A stretch of 64,000 bases of DNA from Fasciolopsis buskii (lineage: Eukaryota > Platyhelminthes > Trematoda > Plagiorchiida > Fasciolidae): the NCBI GenBank assembly GCA_008360955.1, contig LUCM01004817.1, forward strand, positions 340,790-404,789, read 5' to 3'. Position 1 is the first letter of the stretch. Each line of letters begins with the position of its first letter. Below are positions 23,543 through 37,104 of this stretch, piece after piece. The notes under the pieces are model-generated. The model searched no databases, was not told where the DNA came from, and saw only the letters and a list, made by a program, of their open reading frames with translations. The translations under genes and the position numbers were made by a program.

Positions 23543-25369
23543 CATGCTAGGGGTAGGTGACTGGATGGGCGATTCTTATGCGAATTGTTTTGATAGTCTT
23601 TTTTGTTTGATCACCGTTCACCAACATGCGCACATGAAGTGGGGTGAAGTAACAGGTGAAAATTAGTCTGATAGTGATCGTTAAATTAATCTCCGTATTC
23701 ATTGTAACCGACCTAATGATCAACAACTAATCGTACACTTTTGTGTAACTCCAGTCGGTCAACGCCTCGAAATACCACCATTATCACATGTGCCAGTCAG
23801 TCTTGGACGTGATAATTAGAAAGGTACCAGTGAATCAAGTGAACACAATTAGACAGAGAACGGGTTCAAATGGTCAGTTGTTAACAGAAAGCGGCAAGCA
23901 GCTACCCCTGTAATTCTCGCTACTTCCGGCATTTGGTTCTTGTCGGCCTCTTGACGGTCAAAACACGGAAGCATATAATTTAAGATATCTACCAATTTCG
24001 TTCAAATTAGGGAACTAATAGGGGCAACAATTTTCTGTCTTCTTTCATTTGTCATGTAATAGGTGTGCAGCATTTCTGGAAAACATCCGTGGTCATCGTA
24101 ATGGCTACAAAATTTGGAAAGTTTTCGGAGGATCCCAAACTCGCGGTCTACAAGTCCGGAGGTCACGACCTCATCCACCTAAACTCCATCGGCCATCTCG
24201 CTGATTAGTTTCAATCGTTATCGTCTCTGGCGATCAGGTAAGCCGGGCGAGTCTGGTATTGTTATATATGCACAATATAGTGTATCTGATCCTTTGTGTT
24301 CCGTTATTCGACGTACTCCTAACTTCTATGACAATTCCATGGCTGATGGGAAACCACAAAGGTTAGTTCGTATGCCAAAATGGTTACTCAGTGTATGTCG
24401 GAGTAAAACATTTGGGAGAATTAAGAAAATCCCTAGCGACACTGGGACATGGGCCTTATAATGGTGCTCGGCCAATGTTAGGTTTGAGAATATCGTGACA
24501 CTTCTTTTGGAAGCCGAATCGTTATGGCCTTGACTATGCCAACAGTTGAGTTCAGTTAAAACGGTTCTTTTGGTGAATGACAGTCTCTACCACGTAATAA
24601 AGGGAAGGCTGGAAACTCGACTGCATGCTGTCTGTGGCAAATACCATCGCCTCCAACGCAGTGACGCCCGAACATTTGTGGCTCTCTGTTATGCGTATGC
24701 GCACAGTGGCCACGGTGAATTCGTCGATGACGATGGTTTGGGGACAGCCATGTTTGACTGCTGATGAGTAGACAGGTCTGTGAGATGAAGGACATGGAAA
24801 CATTCTATGGTAGATGGCAATTCACTCTGGCCCGGCTTGTTACCATACCAGACATTCTGTATATCTGTACCACTAAATCTCGGAGTCACGATTGCCAGTC
24901 TACCCCTTAGGGGGTGGTAGGCCCTGGTAGCCCTGGGGCTTGTCCTTCTTGTTGCGTTTAGACCTCAAGCTTGTCATAAAAATAGCATGGCATGGTTGAC
25001 GCGGGAAAATTAACATCCGGTACACCGGATCAAGGAGAAGAATTCGACTAAGGCCAATGCGAAACCCATGGAAAAACCGAAATGAAACATGCGAATGAGA
25101 CTGGATCAGGAACAGTGCGAATGATTAGAGGATTGCAAATCGGTTTGTTGCTTCAAAATCATGTGAAAAATTAGTTCACATATGTATTTGGGATTAACAA
25201 CAAGAATTTACTCAGTCACTTTTGATTTCTGTCCGCCAGAAGGGAATTCTCCGCAGAATCAAACAAAATTTGGTTTATTAGTGAAGTCGCTTAGTGGAAT
25301 CAGAATGCCTTTTTGTAAGTAGACTAGCTCGATTATTGGCAAACCTGACTTTAGTAGCATTTGACAATA

Positions 25370-25445
25370 CTCATGCTTTGAGTCATGCTCGTTGCCAACC
25401 AGTTGGCAGCAACTTGTGGTTAGTAGACTCACTTCTCCTTCAAGG
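25370..25445 (+). repeat. Interspersed repeat unit, paired with 44040-44115 (minus)
   Basis: TTGCCAACCAGTTGGCAGC, AACTTGTGG and CTTCTCCTTCAA occur in the same order and spacing, with substitutions, on the minus strand at about 44040-44115. Probably a fragment of an unidentified transposon. Confidence 0.5.
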
Positions 25446-26985
25446 CAGTATTTCACTACCCTGGAGGACAGGTGCTGCCACCTGTGATCCACTTCGCTGC
25501 TCACATGAACGAAACAACTGACTCATTGGTCCAAATGATCGATTAAGACTGCTCGTTTATCCAAACACACCAGCGCAAAGCTCAATCCAAATACAGTTTG
25601 CCGTGACAATCTCGCAATAAATGTTAAAGATCGTGCCTTCTTTTTAGAGTTACAAGTTCATAAACTGTGTTACTGGAGATTGGATAGCATGATTGGGTGC
25701 CGAACGCCGCTGATGAGCCTAATCAACAATATCTGAAAGCACTGAAACCTTATCTGCGAGTAAGTAGCGTCACTGTCGCGTAGTTTATTGCCCATTGGGT
25801 GTCGCGGATAATCACCTATACTCTGAACCAGTCTACACAATTACTCACCGTCAGTCTTCGAAGGCCAAAATACATAACAATTAGTGACCGTGTGGCTTGA
25901 TTCTCCGGCTCACCAAGTTTCGACCGCACGACAACAGCCTCACGTTTTGTGCCACGTGAGTTCAAACGAACACATGAACATGAGTACTGCCAAAGTGTAA
26001 AATGTGCGTATTTTGACTTATGTTTCACTTTCGAGATTACTACACGTGAAGCGACAGAGTGCAGCACATGAAAGCGGTACCGATCATTCCTAGGTGGAAA
26101 TATTCCTCATCGACGATGTGGAGTCTCTGGACCGTAGTCTGCCCATGGAAACGTTCTTTAGCGAACAGTGAACAGAATGAAAGTAGCTTATCTTGTACCG
26201 AGACTTGTAAACTCTGATCAATAAAATCATGGCTGTTTAGTGATTAAAAAATAGTTTATTGAGATTCAGATTTATAGAATGTCTTCAACTTTCTCCGGTT
26301 CTAAACCAGTCGAACATGTATTCCGTAAACGGAGGCCTGTCAGCTCGAGTTTCATCATCAAATTTTGTGCACTGAATTCTGGCAAAAAATGTTGATTAGT
26401 TCCTCCCCCGTTTGAGGTTGGCAACATCTCCACTCAATAACAATGTAATAAGCAGCTTCAAAGGTACTATCGTCCCGGTGGATCTATCTATCGGACAATC
26501 AACTGATACAATCCAAAACATGTGCTTATGCACGTGACAATAACAAATTGATTGCTTGCTAATGATCAACCAAGACAGTTGCTGATTCATATCAGTCGTT
26601 CCTCCCAGGGTCAAGGTAACAACATGCTGGGGGTAGAGGGATGAATACCGAAACAGCAAATGTTAACACTTTGTATGAATGTATTCGTAACATAGAAGAA
26701 TTTGGTGAATGGAGTTACTATTGACGTTATTATCTTATACTAACTTGTAGGTGATCGCGCAGTAGAAGAATATTTGATAAAAACCTCAGGGACATGATAT
26801 GTACTTTCTCGGTCTATGATTTGAACAAAGTTGCCTGTTGTGATGAACAAAAGGGACACATTGGAGCGTTTATAACACAGTCCACAATAAAACTTCATTA
26901 ATGATGACCAAGGCCAGTCTGATGCCTCTCTTGTAATGACTGTAATGCGATACTCTAATGCAGCACAGGCCAATGGTTAATTCGG

Positions 26986-27162
26986 GCCGGCGGTGGCCAA
27001 ACGGATAAGGTCGTGGTGTTTGGACATGAAGATCACGGGTTCGTATCCTCTCACCACCGGTCAACTTCCTCACTTGGCAACCCTCTGCTGGCCGCGGCCC
27101 CTTTCCTGAAAATTGATGTACATTGATGTCTCATTAATAAAAGAAGGAAAAGACAGAAAATA
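26986..27162 (+). mobile_element. tRNA-derived SINE (family A)
   Basis: Full-length: GCCGGCGGTGGCCAAACGG head, ACGGGTTCGTATCC box B, paired ends, TTGGCAACCCTCTGCTGGCC, tail TTAATAAAAGAAGG. Confidence 0.88.
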
Positions 27163-27952
27163 GGTAGACTGTCATTGTTCTACGTGGATCAATCCATTTG
27201 TTAGTGAGAATTTTACAGAATAGAGGAGGATGGAGTTTGGAGTAGCCTCGGTAGGAGGACGAACAGCACTGCCGTCTACTCCCTGAGGGTTATTGTGAAA
27301 GAGATCCAAATTTCGACTATCAGATTGAGACTTTTTCGACAACAGGATTTGCGTAGATGGAAGTTAAGCGGTCTCAATCAACTGAAGATTTTCTTGCATT
27401 CTATTCTATCTGATTAATGGGGCTATTTTCCCGTTAGGTGATAAACTTCCAGTTAGGAATCCTGATGAAAATACTTCAACTGGAGTCTTTACGCATGAGA
27501 ATTTGAACGAAACCCAAAGTTTGGATTCATTAAAACATCCGAACAATTTTTGGGTTAGATAACGAACAGGTTATCGATTCTGTGGCTTACGCGCAATAAT
27601 TTTGGCTCTGATGATAGGATCCATGCATATAAAAACAATAACTTTCACCAAGTTCTAAAAGCAGCATGCAGGTACAATAATCCGGCAGGGTAAAACGTCT
27701 TTTGCGGTTTAAATATAATTAAACTGCTCTATGACGTTGAGACTGCGATCTGGCAGAGTACAAGTGTGATAATAACTGGCTTTGGGCTAGTTCCGATTGC
27801 TAGATATTTTCAAACGTTTCACTTCGCTAGACTCGCATCTGAATCAGTAGGAACGTAAGTAGATGGTAGACCCATTTAGAATTCACACTGGATGATTTGT
27901 CGGCAGTTTTTCATCGATCAGGCTAGACCAACCTTCTGAAAGAGGATACGAG

Positions 27953-28137
27953 GTCGGCGGCGGCCAAGCGGATAAGGTCGTGGCGTGTGGACGTGAAACT
28001 CGAGAAGTTCGAATCCGCCCACCAGCGCTGGTCAACTTCCCCACTTGACAGCCTTCTGTTGGCCGCTATCCCCTTCCTGAAAAATGATGTACACTGTTAT
28101 TTCAGTAATAAAGGAAGTAAAAAATAAAAGATAAAAA
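27953..28137 (+). mobile_element. tRNA-derived SINE (family A)
   Basis: Full-length: GGCGGCCAAGCGGATAAGG head, AAGTTCGAATCC box B, body TGGTCAACTTCCCCACTTG, tail AGTAATAAAGGAAGTAAAAA followed by AAAGATAAAA. It is the second of three plus-strand copies within 1.6 kb. Confidence 0.88.
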
Positions 28138-28351
28138 CATGGGTTGTTTTTCTCAGTAGTATGTCTCGCGTTCAGAGAGATGAACCAAACTTTCCCCGGC
28201 AGTACACGATCGGTTTTGCAATTATTGGCATTCATCGGAATACGAATACCCAGTGCTCTTTTTCCAATCATTACCATACCAGTGCAATCCTTTGTTAGTT
28301 TCGCTCTCGAATCTAAGTTTAATCACTGGAGGGCGTGAATGGATAATAAGT

Positions 28352-28550
28352 CGGTAAGTTGATCGGCGATGTTCGGGCGATTATCATCGTAGCATCTCAA
28401 CCTGACGGTTGCAGTTTCAAGTCTTTCCATTGCCGATCAACTTCCCCATTTGGTAACCTTCGACTGGCCGAGAACCTCTTTTCTGAAAATGATGTACTCT
28501 GTTGTTTCATTAGTGAAGGAGTCAAATGCTAACAGATAAAATAGATAATA
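28352..28550 (+). mobile_element. tRNA-derived SINE (family A), divergent
   Basis: Body CCGATCAACTTCCCCATTTGG, CTGGCCGAGAACC, GATGTACTCTGTTGTTTC and TTAGTGAAGG tail are clear. The tRNA-like head is strongly altered. Confidence 0.75.
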
Positions 28551-29888
28551 ATCACAAGGCAACTCGTCGGAAATTTCTTTTCATGTCTAAAGTTTCAGAT
28601 CCGAATAAAGTACAGAGTGAATCGTGCGTCAAAACCGACTTTATGGTAGCTATTCAACAGAAGTTAAGCAACTTAGAGTAGAGGCATAATCCACTCGAGA
28701 TTGGAAACCGTTTAATAGAAGCTGTAAAAAAGGCCTTTACGTCGCCTGATCTGTTTAGATACTACATGGTTCTGTACCACTCTTAGTTTTTGGGTCATGG
28801 TTGCCGGTCTCCTTCCCTCCCCGCCGGCTCCTTGGAGTAGTGAGCTCTACGAGGCATGCCATTTCTATTACACCCATGAACTAATCATGTTATGAAATAA
28901 GTGAATGTTGGTCAAGCTCATAACAAACGTCAATGTTTAACTTTCAGTAGGAAGATACAATTCCAAATCCCTCCAGTTTAGCATCAATCTCTAGGGCAAA
29001 CAATAAAAATGAGGTAAAGTTTGCATAACGTTCAGAGTTACTCTCAAAAATGGAAAAAGACCGGTATGCTCACGAACAAGGCAATGCCAAACAAGTTGGC
29101 TGTCTAATGCGGTCAAGTTACAGTCAGTCCTAGGTTAAATAACCTGAGAACAGTACACGTGAATCTGTGAATCCGTGACGCAGTTCGAACGGAGAAAGTG
29201 AAAACCTCGATATGGAGCGCCACCAGCCGTGTGTCATTAGGGGAGGGAACAACATTCAGCCTAGGCAACCAACTAATAATTAGCCAGAAGTAACTCACGA
29301 GAATGGACGAAAACAACGAAAGGACGAATGGGAAATTAGGACCTCTACGATTCCGCCGGCCTCACGGTCGACATGACAAGTATGTCATTTGCGCTACTGC
29401 AAGGTCAGTTTAGCCCTTTGTTCCGGTGATCGAATACATTTTCGTGATCAATGTTCGCATTTGGAACTCTATTTTGGTCTGACAGAAATCTGTCCAGTAC
29501 TACGAGCTATTCAAGTCTAAAGCGTGATTAGTTGGTGGTTTGTTGAAAACGGAATTCTTGGAAAAGTCAGTCGTGTTCGACGGATAAAACAAAGATGAAT
29601 TCGGGAAATTTGTCGTGTAGAAGTTGCACAGAAATCCCCCGGTCAACTCCTTATTATTTTGGCTAACTTTCTTCTTGCCGATTGAGTGGGTGACGAAATG
29701 ACATGTTAGAACGTTCAAAACCAAAATCTGAGTGAAGCTTGGCGTGATCACTATTCTGGCAAAAATTATACCCTTTTCACATGTTTGCATATGTATGTAT
29801 GCACTTGTTGGACTTTGAAGGAACCAGCATACAATCGAAATGCCAGAGGCGAAAATGTTTTAACCAATAATCCCATTTACTGTTTCAG
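28551..29888. other. Unassigned DNA
   Basis: No supported exon; the frame at 29500-29790 (minus) is low in complexity and lacks a motif. The 3' edge (29870-29888) is a good splice acceptor context for the next entry. Confidence 0.45.
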
Positions 29889-30079
29889 TGAATTTAAGTG
29901 GACCAGTGAAAATTACTTCAAAACCGTTGTGTTTTGCTAGAATGATTGTTGAAGGCTGCACTGTTCGCGACGTGGCTAGGTCGATTAAGCCCGAAATCGC
30001 CAGTGGTGGTCGGGCTTCAAAATCTCAACAACTGAACGGGAGTACCACAGACTTGAGTAATTCAAACGTCGTTCCCTAA
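29889..30079 (+). CDS. Putative terminal exon of an unknown gene
   Basis: A pyrimidine-rich acceptor (CCATTTACTGTTTCAG, ending at 29888) leads into a frame open to a TAA at 30077-30079. The exon would start with two bases of a split codon (phase 1 intron). The encoded C-terminus is protein-like, with a conserved-looking core (FARMIVEGCTVRDVARSIK) and a Ser/Asn-rich end. I do not recognise the protein and found no upstream exon; no AATAAA was noted close to the stop. Chance remains a real possibility. Confidence 0.35.
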
Positions 30080-30984
30080 CTTATTTGGCATTTTTTTCTA
30101 GCCCAAAGCCATTTATAAATGTCGTTTTTGTGCAACAAATGAAGGATTCGGAAAATCGTCAGTATTTCATTAGGTTTCATTAAATTGCCTCCAGTGGGAT
30201 CTTAACCGCCGAATCAAAAATAATGGCCATAAAAATATTCGTCATTACGCGCTTTTGTCCGGCTTGTTTGGGATCATCAGCGTCATTGGCTTTCTACAAA
30301 TTCGTCGCGGTTCCAAAGGAAGCCCGGCTAAATACAAGTAATCGGCACCCAACTACCGCCTTGTCCGATTTGGATCTCAACAATTCACTTCACATTAGCA
30401 TCCAGTTTTTGCCCAATTTGACCGATACTATCCTGCTCTGTGGTCGGTGATCCGATTATGAAATGCAGACCTCGTCCAATAGCATATTCGAGTGAAGTGA
30501 AAGTCTCATGTTATGAATAACGAACCAAATTGATTGATTTATAATTTTGGGTGAAACGACAGACTACTGGTTCGTGTATTATTTTTGTTACATCCGGTTT
30601 CCGCGCACAAATTAAACCTGAAATTTGGTACTGCTACTCCTAAATCGGAGTTGCGCTACTATCCACGATTTATCGCAATTATATCAGATTTATTAGGAAC
30701 TACCAGGCCAAACTTTTGCGGAAATCTCGTTCATATTGGTCTGAAATGTGATCCATTTCACATGGGGCATTTATGGGTAATCCAGCGCAAAGTGCTTTGG
30801 TTATCTGTTTACCAACACACAACTTGTGGACAGATGTACATTTCCAAAACCTTGCAAAAAAGACACTTTACTGGCATAATTCCAAAGTAATTTGATAAAT
30901 GACACAGGCCATTGGAAACTGTCTCCACATGAATTGCTAATGGGGAAATTAACATGTTCTCATTCAGTTTTAGTTTCAACTTTT
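30080..30984. other. Unassigned DNA
   Basis: Two plus-strand frames (30223-30450 and 30585-30890) are open but show no domain, start context or splice support that I can defend. Confidence 0.4.
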
Positions 30985-31710
30985 TCAAAACATCGCGCTT
31001 GCATCAACGTGCCACGCTCTATGCACACAGTGCCGTCTATTCGTAAGAAAGAGGAGAACGACAAATAGTAAACGGGTGACTAAAAATTACCAGATTGAAT
31101 GATTATGCAGAAGAACAAGAGGGATTTCGAATGCAAGAACGACTTTGACTGCGAAACTGAGTCATGTCACCTATGCTCTCCAACCAGCGCGTGCAAAGAT
31201 CTGGTGGCCCCACAACCCGATAGTCTAACTATACAATACATCACCCATTCCACTAGTTGAGTTTTCTATATCTCTTACCATTTCGTCTATTGACCGTCTC
31301 GATCCAACGTCCAACTACTAACTACCTCGAATAACAGCGTACAACGAGGCAGACAGTCGTTCTATGAACAAACGCAAATGACGTCCCAATCACCTTAACC
31401 TAGTCTGATTCAGTTATTGTTCTAAATACGGAATCCTATGGCTCAGTAGCTTGCGTCTAACTTGTGAGTTGCTCACAAAATTCTCCCACCACATCGTATC
31501 AATGCTACGAAGACAACGGTGTTCAGGCACTGAGAGTCTTAGCTTATCTTCTGCTCTCAGCGGACATGTTTTGGAAAGGTGGGGAAATACCGACCTCACT
31601 GCTGCTGTATATAATCGATAACTGCACGATAACCTGATATTTTGTCGTCGCGACAGATGCGTCATACTGGTGAATAGAAACCGAGCCTTGTGTATGCACG
31701 AAGACACTTT
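30985..31710 (-). mobile_element. RTE-like LINE, 3' end (pseudogene)
   Basis: The minus frame 31414-31707 carries the C-terminal RT-domain signatures YTAAVRSVFPHL, PLRAEDKLRLSVPEHRCLRS and WWENFVSNSQVRRK. The non-coding part at lower coordinates (30985-31410) is a diverged version of the 3' sequence also found at 39171-39481 and 52928-53238 (shared landmark AATGCAAGAACG). No intact RT palm was found upstream. Confidence 0.8.
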
Positions 31711-33080
31711 ACCTTAAATACGAATAAAATTAGGTAATTAGCCACCCCATCCCAATATCTTCTGGTTTACTCTTTCAAAGATACTAATCAGTCCGAATTT
31801 TATTAGTCAAAGGTCCATCACAGGGTACAGCTACTCAAACTGGGCAACCGTTGCTGTCGATAAAGTTGACTGTGATCAAACACAGGTACCATATTTAGCC
31901 ACTGTCACTCCAAGAAAACATATGACGGATCAGAAAACCACATTCCCCTGCTAATATTGCATTACCAAGCAGTAAACATTTTACTGATCAATTAATTTGT
32001 GATAAAATCAAATTTCATTAGTCTCACTCTCGTGGTCCACTGGGATTGTTTTAAAAGTCCGAGACAAACCAGAACGTTTTGTGCACAATGTTTTTGTAAT
32101 CTCTGTACGCATCTCCTACGCCACGCGGTTGCGATACGCGACCCCTCGTATGTCTTCGTCCTTTTTCAAAGTCTATCCATCATAGCATTACTTGCATACC
32201 ACTTAAACTTGATTTCGTGGTCACCTCTGTCTTTCGGACCAGTTCGATCAAATCTGATGGCATATTCACATTTATTCTTATTGTGTCTCTCTTCTTTAAC
32301 TCATCTGCTACTCCTTCGCTTTGAGTATTCATTTTGTTCTCACGACTATCAACTCACTAAGGACGGTTTGCCCAAAATTTGAGGAGGGATTGTGAACCAC
32401 TTGTTGTTCGGACTAGTGTTAATTACTGACTTCGCATTCCTCAGTAAAATATGCCTGATCCGTTCAATGTGAGTCGGTTAAGCATTCGATACAAGTTCGT
32501 TCAAGTTAAAGATTAGTCACTAATCCACTACCAAAAGCTCGGAAACGGATAACGAAGACAGTTGATCAGGATCAGGGGTAAAAGAATAACAACCTATCTG
32601 ATGGCGGGTACCGAGGTCAAAAATTTCACGTTTGTGGTTAACAAGGAAAGATGAGTGAGTTACACTGGTTGAAACTGGTCATTATTTGGGATATGGTGGT
32701 GAGCAATACACCTGTCAGTTCTTCCACGTCATTTCCATAAATTTGCGGTTTTCAATGAAAAGTAAGAGAATTTGCCAATTTTCGGATTTGTATGAAGCCT
32801 AATCGAATTACTACAAAAGTCTCCGATTATGTTTACCAGGAATTATTCGTCAAGTGATAATAGCGTCCGATTGACCTTAAGTAACCATGGAACCATTTTG
32901 TAACGGTCTTATCCTTATTGAAAATCACCGTCGTACTTTGGCTACCTGCAGAGAAGTCCGCTGCCAGTAAGGTAGATTGCTGTGGGTCAGCCGCCTGTGG
33001 CCGCATAAATCACTAGCGGATTGGTGTAATGTCATCAGGCAATAAAGTTTAACACCTTACGACACATCCCGAAAGAACAA
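31711..33080. other. Unassigned DNA
   Basis: The 127-codon plus frame at 31999-32382 is rich in Leu and Ser without a motif. The region could hold further decayed LINE sequence but I could not align it. Confidence 0.4.
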
Positions 33081-33214
33081 TGGATAAGGCGTTCAGATCA
33101 CGATCCTCCCAGGTTGACTTCCAAATAACCCGGATGTAACAGCCGTGCAGTGCCTCCGTGATTTGTTAGTGGTGAGTTGAGCTTTGATATCACGTGGTGA
33201 TTAGTTACTTGATG
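33081..33214 (+). mobile_element. tRNA-derived SINE (family B) fragment
   Basis: A head remnant (GATAAGGCGTTCAGATCACG, then CCCAGGTT) is followed by the tail found in both arms of the 15.5-15.9 kb pair: AACAGCCGTGCAGTGCCTCC, GTGAGTTG, GATATCACGTGGTGA. Head-then-tail order supports reading family B as a tRNA-headed SINE. Confidence 0.65.
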
Positions 33215-36200
33215 CCTGGATGAGTTATCAATAGTCTGCACCATCTAAGGACTGTCTGATGCAACTGCATCAACAAAGTTCGTCACAAAAATAGTTCATT
33301 ATGAGGGCAACACCAAGGGGGATATCATACTGAAATCGATGCCTGTATGTTATTTGAGTTGGATCATGAGTTTATCGTGGCTTGTCAGTTATGTTAACCA
33401 TTTTAGATAGTAATTATATGCAGCTGTCATGTTTACATTGTGAGTCGTGTGGGCAAAATACATTTCACCAGTAACCGGTATAACTAAGCGACTGAACATC
33501 ATTCTACCCCTAACCCTGCCTCGCACAGTGGGTAAGTCGGTTAGCGGGTGATCCCAAGTCGTTTGGGCGGAGCAGCTGGAGAGCCTATTGCAATTATAAA
33601 AGTTCTACTCGTGAGTAGTATACTGCCACTCTGCAAAGTATGGGCGTTAGTGAGCGTACGGCTGTTCACCATTACTGAAGGGCAGAGTTTACAGAACGTT
33701 CAATGACCTAAGCGTTCACTTTAAATAGTTGAATTGCTAACGCCAGAGTAATCTTAAGGAATGATCGACTGAATCACGTGATTTCATTGAAGCGCACAAG
33801 CGAAGGGGATCAGTTGTGATCAAGAATAGTCTCACCACGGCCTTTATTAAGTACGTTGTAAAAATTGACGTAAATGTCAAATTTTTCGACAGCCCGATAT
33901 CGCAATTGATTCGTGAAAGAATCACCAGTGCAGCCCAGGTCAAATTAAGTATAGCTTGTAGAGCTTCACTGCTTTCACTATATTGCGCTACCAAATTGAC
34001 GATAAGCGTAAATGTCTTATGGGCAGACTCAGGACCATGCACTATTCCGAGATGGAGAAAGGTCTTGTTGAGCATCTCGAAGTCGATAATAATGTGACCG
34101 GATTCATAACCAAACTCAAATTTCCAGTGGATAAAATTTATGCGAGAATGAAAGAGAACTTAGAGAGCAACTTTCATCTCTTACAGTTCCACAGGAGGGT
34201 ACAAAATTGTACCACTTCTCTCTTGCCGTTGTGTATTGCTTTGCCAAAACCCCTCTGAATTCAGTGGGGCAGGGGACAACAATGGAGCGGAGAGTCAATA
34301 TCATGGATTTCAAGTAAGCCAAAGAAGGATGAAATATTCAAATTGCAGATCTAGGTTCTACCGGCCAGGTAGCTCGAATATAGTGGGACCGAATGTCATG
34401 AATTCTTATCCCAGGGTCGGACGGCCAACAGCCACTTCTGTTAGCAAGTCCTCAATATATTCAATGATCATTTGGTACAGCGAGTGAACTTTGTTGGGAG
34501 ACAACTCATCATTGCTTCACAGCTATAACACGTCCCTCAATAACTCCAGATGAAGTAGCAATTAGATCTGAGAAGATGGATGTCCGCTGGTTTAATCATT
34601 TATCACCTAATATTTCACAGAATCGAACTTCTGACGATAGGATGATATCAGGATTATCCGGCTGTCCTATCTTTACCGCATGCATAAAGCATGAGCATTT
34701 TAGGAAAGTTACAACCTCAGGGCACAAACACTTTGACTTTTAGGAAATAAAATATCATACGCGATGTTAAAGACTACGGACACTGTTAATTAGGCAACAA
34801 CTTGAGTGTTTGGGTGAATAAAACCCCAATTTCGCCCCGAGCATATTGAGCTGAGCTGAACTGAATCGAACTAAGGCTCATAGAACTAAGCGGTTGGTAA
34901 CAGTGATCGGGAAATTCGGAACAGTACGAGGCATATAAATTGGTTTGTAGTATCGGGGAAAAGAGCAATGAACTACCGTCCACCACCAAAGTGGCCGTTG
35001 GACCTGGAATTCCAAATTCTCAAGTCGGAGGTACCGAACACTTAACCCATTTGAAAACTGGCCACTCCGACCGTTGGGGCCAGGGCATTCGGTTCTTCTA
35101 CTGAAGAAATAGCTTATGCATATAGTTCGAAAGTAGATGACACTTGTTTGCCTTCTTCCTTATTCGAAAAGTCTGACACCATAGGGCTTGAGGTGCCACC
35201 CCATTCAGTTGAAGCATACCTAGAATAATTCGTTTTTCATGGCTACAGAAAATTAACTGAATCATGAGCAGTGGGTATTGATGGCGGGTCCAAGTAATAA
35301 TTACGGGGTGATTCGTCGAGGGTAATTCATCAGTGTTAGACAAAGCTAATCTTTATCAAGATCACATCTTGACCAGGGATGGTCAGAGGGTTAGCATCAG
35401 TGTATTCTAACCTAGAAGTTGTAGTTCCCTTATCTGCCCATGGCTAGCTAACCATCCTAGGGGAAAATGTTTTGACTTACTGTGACCCCCTTGTTGAACG
35501 TAATTTAATTCTTTGTACCATTAATACAGAAATGAAAATATAGATAAAAGAAAAGGTTTCCGTTTGTCTAATTTTTTATTGTTGTAGATGATCTGGACAC
35601 GGACGCTAAGACATAATGCAAGGGCGACTAAAAAAGAGATGTATTTGTGTGGGGTCATCCACAGATTAGCTCTTCCAAGCTACCTGTTGTAATTCGCTGG
35701 TCCTGTGCTTTAGGGAATTACTAGACTACCCAAACCGAAGTATTCGGGTGAATTAGGGAGCCTAGACCAGGTTCTCTGGTCACAAAATCCGATATTTAAG
35801 AAAACAATACGGCAGTAAACACTCGATAACTCCTAGGATCCAGTCACTCTTAGTTCAGTTCATTTGTCTTTTACATGCATATATACAAATACTTTGTAAA
35901 TGCACTCTTATATGAGCCCCAATCTTTGGGATCTCCTAGCTGTTCTCAGTGGCATTATCTGGGAAATTTTGGCACGTTTTGGTGACTCTTGCCTTTGGGT
36001 CATCGGGATCGCTATTATTTTGAGCCCGACGTTATTCATACTGTCTCTAAATAATCCTCCGTTTTACGTTACATAACCACCAATGATCCCATCGCATTTT
36101 CTACTAATCGTTTTCCCTCTCCGAGAACCTGTGGACAAAATCCTTTGAAGTGCTTAGGGGTCACTCACGAAAATAATTTTGGACGCTCTTTACATAGCCA

Positions 36201-37104
36201 ACCTACTTCCCGCAATCTGTAAGGTCTTTTCTTCCAAATAAGAAAGTCGCTTCAGTTTTACTTTGAAAAATCAGTGTAGGTAAGTTTTGTTCAACATTAT
36301 CTTCTCCTTTCCCCACTCTCGGTTGCTCCTGTGATTGTATCGGATCTGTTGAAGGCCTGTTTTAAGCTGCTAAAACCTGACATCAAAAAAACCCACCCAG
36401 GTTTACCACACCCCTTTGTCTGTTCCGATTGTTGATGGACGTAATAAGGTTTTTATGAAATTTTCCGGTAGAAATCTGCATGAACTCCGTTCTTACCGCT
36501 TTACCCGTTCCATGTTCCATTTCATCCCGTTTGATATATGATTAGTACTGTATCGCATTGGAATTTTTTATAGTAATGATAGAGGTTTGCTCCGAATGCT
36601 CGAATGCATTTGGAACTTTATCATTATTTTGTGTGCAGCACCAATTTTTGCCATTTTTCTAACGTTGTTGCAACACTGATTACTTGGTTGATTTCGACCG
36701 AAGGTTTCCAACCAAGCCGTTATCTAAATGACCGGCGGATGTATTCAACACAAATTAATTGACACCAGAGTCCAGCCATGGGAGGGATTTTTGGGGCCCA
36801 TTGGTATTCCGCAATGCTTTGCCAAATGGTTTAGCTTAAACTAGAGGGGATTTTTGCCTCTCATATTCTGTTTCCCGAGATAAACGTAAGATTGGCAAGA
36901 AGATATGTCTTGTGGTACTTTGTTTAGTAGGATATTTCAACAGCCAGTGAGCTCTTTTGTATTTTACTGCTATTTGTAACTATCTCAAAATCACTCGAAA
37001 CCGGAGTAAAACGGCCTATACGGGAGAGCGAAATGAACCAGCTGCAACTGTCACAGAGAGAGTGAACAAACATTAAAGTAAAATGCGCGTAAGAAACAGT
37101 TACA
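33215..37104. other. Unassigned DNA
   Basis: Both strands are open around 33737-34258, but I recognise nothing in the translations. A short interspersed repeat shared with 62.88 kb lies at 35725-35795. No gene supported. Confidence 0.4.
35725..35795 (+). repeat. Interspersed repeat unit shared with 62880-62975
   Basis: Both places contain an ACCCAAACCGAAGT core preceded by a CTAGACT/CTCGATT segment and followed, at similar spacing, by a CCTAGACC/CCTACCTG segment and a GGTCAC/GTGACC-like end. Family unknown. Confidence 0.5.

Larger units (their letters stand above)
21271..26985. other. Unassigned DNA, no gene supported
   Basis: Contains a perfect 13-bp hairpin (22752-22786), ATA, CG/CA and GT microsatellites near 23.1-23.5 kb, and an interspersed repeat unit at about 25370-25445. 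Frames open on both strands at 24546-24803 have no recognised motif. No splice-supported exon was found. Confidence 0.45.

Noticed and set aside
24546..24889. Frames open on both strands
   Set aside because: No recognised domain, no splice sites of quality, neither strand preferred.
24860..24950. Possible repeat shared with 28770-28860 (GTACCACT..., TTGCC.GTCT...)
   Set aside because: Alignment is too gappy by eye to support a family.
33737..34258. Frames open on both strands, protein-like composition
   Set aside because: Could not be assigned to a gene or a transposon family; no splice support.
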